From Xanthobacteraceae bacterium (GTDB taxonomy: Bacteria > Pseudomonadota > Alphaproteobacteria > Rhizobiales > Xanthobacteraceae): a DNA stretch of 8,119 nucleotides. The stretch is taken from contig JASHXZ010000774.1 in assembly GCA_030043285.1 (NCBI GenBank), positions 1 to 8,119 of the forward strand. The letters run 5' to 3'. Within the stretch, counting starts at the first letter, position 1. Every line of letters begins with the position of its first letter. Of the stretch, positions 6,787-8,119 are shown in pieces. The notes beneath the pieces were generated by a model that was not told the DNA's origin, searched no databases, and saw nothing but the letters and a program-made list of their open reading frames with translations. A program made the position numbers and the translations under genes.

Positions 6787-8119
6787 TTACGAAACCGCGC
6801 GTGCGATCGGAAGAGCCATCTCATCGGCGGCGAGCGCGGCATGGATCATCGCGACGACCTGCGCACCTTCGCCGACCGCGGCGGCGACACGCTTCACCGA
6901 TCCGGCACGTACGTCACCGATCGCAAACACGCCGGGCCGGCTTGTCTCCAGCAAGCGCCGTTTCTGCCCGGTATCGGCGCCGGTCAGGATGAATCCCTTG
7001 CTGTCCAACGCAATGCCCGATCCCGACAGCCAATCGGTGTTCGGCTCGGCACCGATGAACAAGAACAGATGTCGAATCGGCCGGAGCGCTTCCGGTCCCG
7101 CTTTGCCGGTGCGCCATCGAACGGCCTCCAGCACGCCGGAGCCGCCTTCATGGCCGGTGACGTTCGTCTCTGTCAGGACTTCCACGTTCGCCAGGCCGCC
7201 GATGCGGTCGACCAGATAACGCGACATGCTGGCAGCGAGATCTGGCCCGCGCACCAGAAGCCAGACTTTGGCGACCTGACTGGCGAGATACACCACCGCC
7301 TGTCCGGCCGAATTGCCGCCGCCAACGAGCGCGACTTCCTGCCCAGCGCACAGCTTCGCCTCGAATGGCGAAGCCCAATAGTGCACGCTCGTGCCCTCGA
7401 ATTGTTCGAGGCCTTCGACGGCGGGCCTTCGGTACCGCGCGCCACTCGCGATCACCAGCGACCGCGCACTGATGCGTTCGCCATCGGACAGCTTGAGCAC
7501 GAACCGGCCTTTGCCCGCATGATCGTGACCGTCGAGGCTCACGACCTCGTCCGGTATCGCCATCTCGACGCCGAACTTCTGCGCCTGATTGTAGGCCCGT
7601 CCCATCAGCGCAATGCCTGTGATGCCGGTCGGGAAGCCAAGGTAATTTTCGATCCGCGCCGACGCGCCGGCCTGACCGCCGAACGCGCGGCAATCCAGCG
7701 CCAGAACGGAAAGGCCTTCGGAAGCCGCATAGACCGCGGCGGCAAGGCCCGCCGGCCCGGCCCCCACGATGATCACGTCATAGACACGGTTCGGGTCGAT
7801 CGGCCCGACCAGCCCGATGCAACGGGCAAGCTCGGTCTCGCCTGGATTGCGCAACAGCTGTCCGCCCGGGCAGAGCACGATCGGCAATTGCGCGGTGTCG
7901 ATGTGGAAACGGTCGATCAGGACCTTGGCCTGGGTGTCGGTTTCCGGATTGACGATTTGATGCGGCTGGCCGTTGCGCCGCAGAAAATTCTGCAGGCGAA
8001 GCACGTCGCCCTGCTCGGTGCGGCCGACAATGATCGGCCCAACGGTGCCGGCTTCAAGCAAGGCGACGCGGCGCAGGATGAGCGCGCGCATCATGCGCTC
8101 ACCCAGCTCCGCTTCGGCG
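6787..8119 (-). CDS. Thioredoxin-reductase-like FAD/NAD(P)H oxidoreductase with N-terminal thioredoxin-fold domain, 5' end missing
   Basis: The visible part is a pyridine nucleotide-disulfide oxidoreductase fold. Counting from the first in-frame ATG (8094): a thioredoxin/glutaredoxin-like domain at about 18-98 (GPIIVGRT, the likely cis-Pro in QLPIVLCPGG, GETELARCIGL), an FAD-binding IIVGAGPAGLAAA (G111, G113, G116), GGQAGASARIENYLGFPTG, an NAD(P)H-binding ALVGGGNSAGQA (258-264), and a C-terminal FAIGDVRAGSVKRVAAAVGEG. The frame stays open to the window edge and upstream codons read AEAELGER. That matches the end of a cyclic-nucleotide-binding-like domain in known fusion relatives, so 8094 is probably internal. 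The redox CxxC of true thioredoxin reductase is absent: the equivalent segment reads YWASPFEAKLC (239-249). The HRRxxxR NADPH signature is also not seen; VRGPDLAASMSRYL stands there. Thioredoxin reduction is therefore doubtful and the electron acceptor is unknown. Confidence 0.9.
   Translation of the reverse strand, partial: AEAELGERMMRALILRRVALLEAGTVGPIIVGRTEQGDVLRLQNFLRRNGQPHQIVNPETDTQAKVLIDRFHIDTAQLPIVLCPGGQLLRNPGETELARCIGLVGPIDPNRVYDVIIVGAGPAGLAAAVYAASEGLSVLALDCRAFGGQAGASARIENYLGFPTGITGIALMGRAYNQAQKFGVEMAIPDEVVSLDGHDHAGKGRFVLKLSDGERISARSLVIASGARYRRPAVEGLEQFEGTSVHYWASPFEAKLCAGQEVALVGGGNSAGQAVVYLASQVAKVWLLVRGPDLAASMSRYLVDRIGGLANVEVLTETNVTGHEGGSGVLEAVRWRTGKAGPEALRPIRHLFLFIGAEPNTDWLSGSGIALDSKGFILTGADTGQKRRLLETSRPGVFAIGDVRAGSVKRVAAAVGEGAQVVAMIHAALAADEMALPIARAVS

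Overview
The window is a strongly GC-rich stretch of bacterial chromosome with tightly packed genes and short spacers. The protein families (AspRS beginning [12 protein letters not shown], an alphaproteobacterial-type RNase D, a Bug-type solute receptor, and a thioredoxin-reductase-like flavoprotein of a type common in Hyphomicrobiales) point to an alphaproteobacterium, probably from the Bradyrhizobium/Xanthobacteraceae side of Hyphomicrobiales. That placement is inferred from recognised sequence style, not from a search.

Layout. Bases 1-507 (minus) hold the N-terminal 169 codons of aspS, which runs off the left edge. A 157-bp divergent spacer follows. Four plus-strand genes come next with gaps of 62, 47 and 44 bp: a thiamine-diphosphate (ThDP) enzyme of the acetolactate synthase/benzoylformate decarboxylase superfamily (665-2398), ribonuclease D (2461-3609), a class II aldolase/adducin-fold protein with an export signal (3657-4472), and a tripartite tricarboxylate transporter (TTT) receptor of the Bug family (4517-5488). 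They converge on a minus-strand pair: a group A FAD monooxygenase (5537-6742) preceded by a thioredoxin-reductase-like flavoprotein (6787 to beyond 8119), which is cut by the right edge.

How the genes may work together. aspS and rnd are housekeeping RNA genes. The ThDP enzyme between them, and the aldolase, receptor and monooxygenase beyond, look like accessory catabolic genes. The aldolase and receptor both appear to be exported, so they may act on the same organic acid outside the cytoplasm. The receptor has no TctA/TctB membrane partners in view. The FAD monooxygenase belongs to a family that mostly hydroxylates aromatic acids. No link to the aldolase/receptor pair is shown by the sequence beyond proximity.

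I see no tRNA, rRNA, CRISPR array, insertion sequence or other mobile element. I did not find a clearly new multi-gene system. The most unusual points are the apparently exported class II aldolase and the thioredoxin-reductase-like protein that lacks both redox CxxC motifs.
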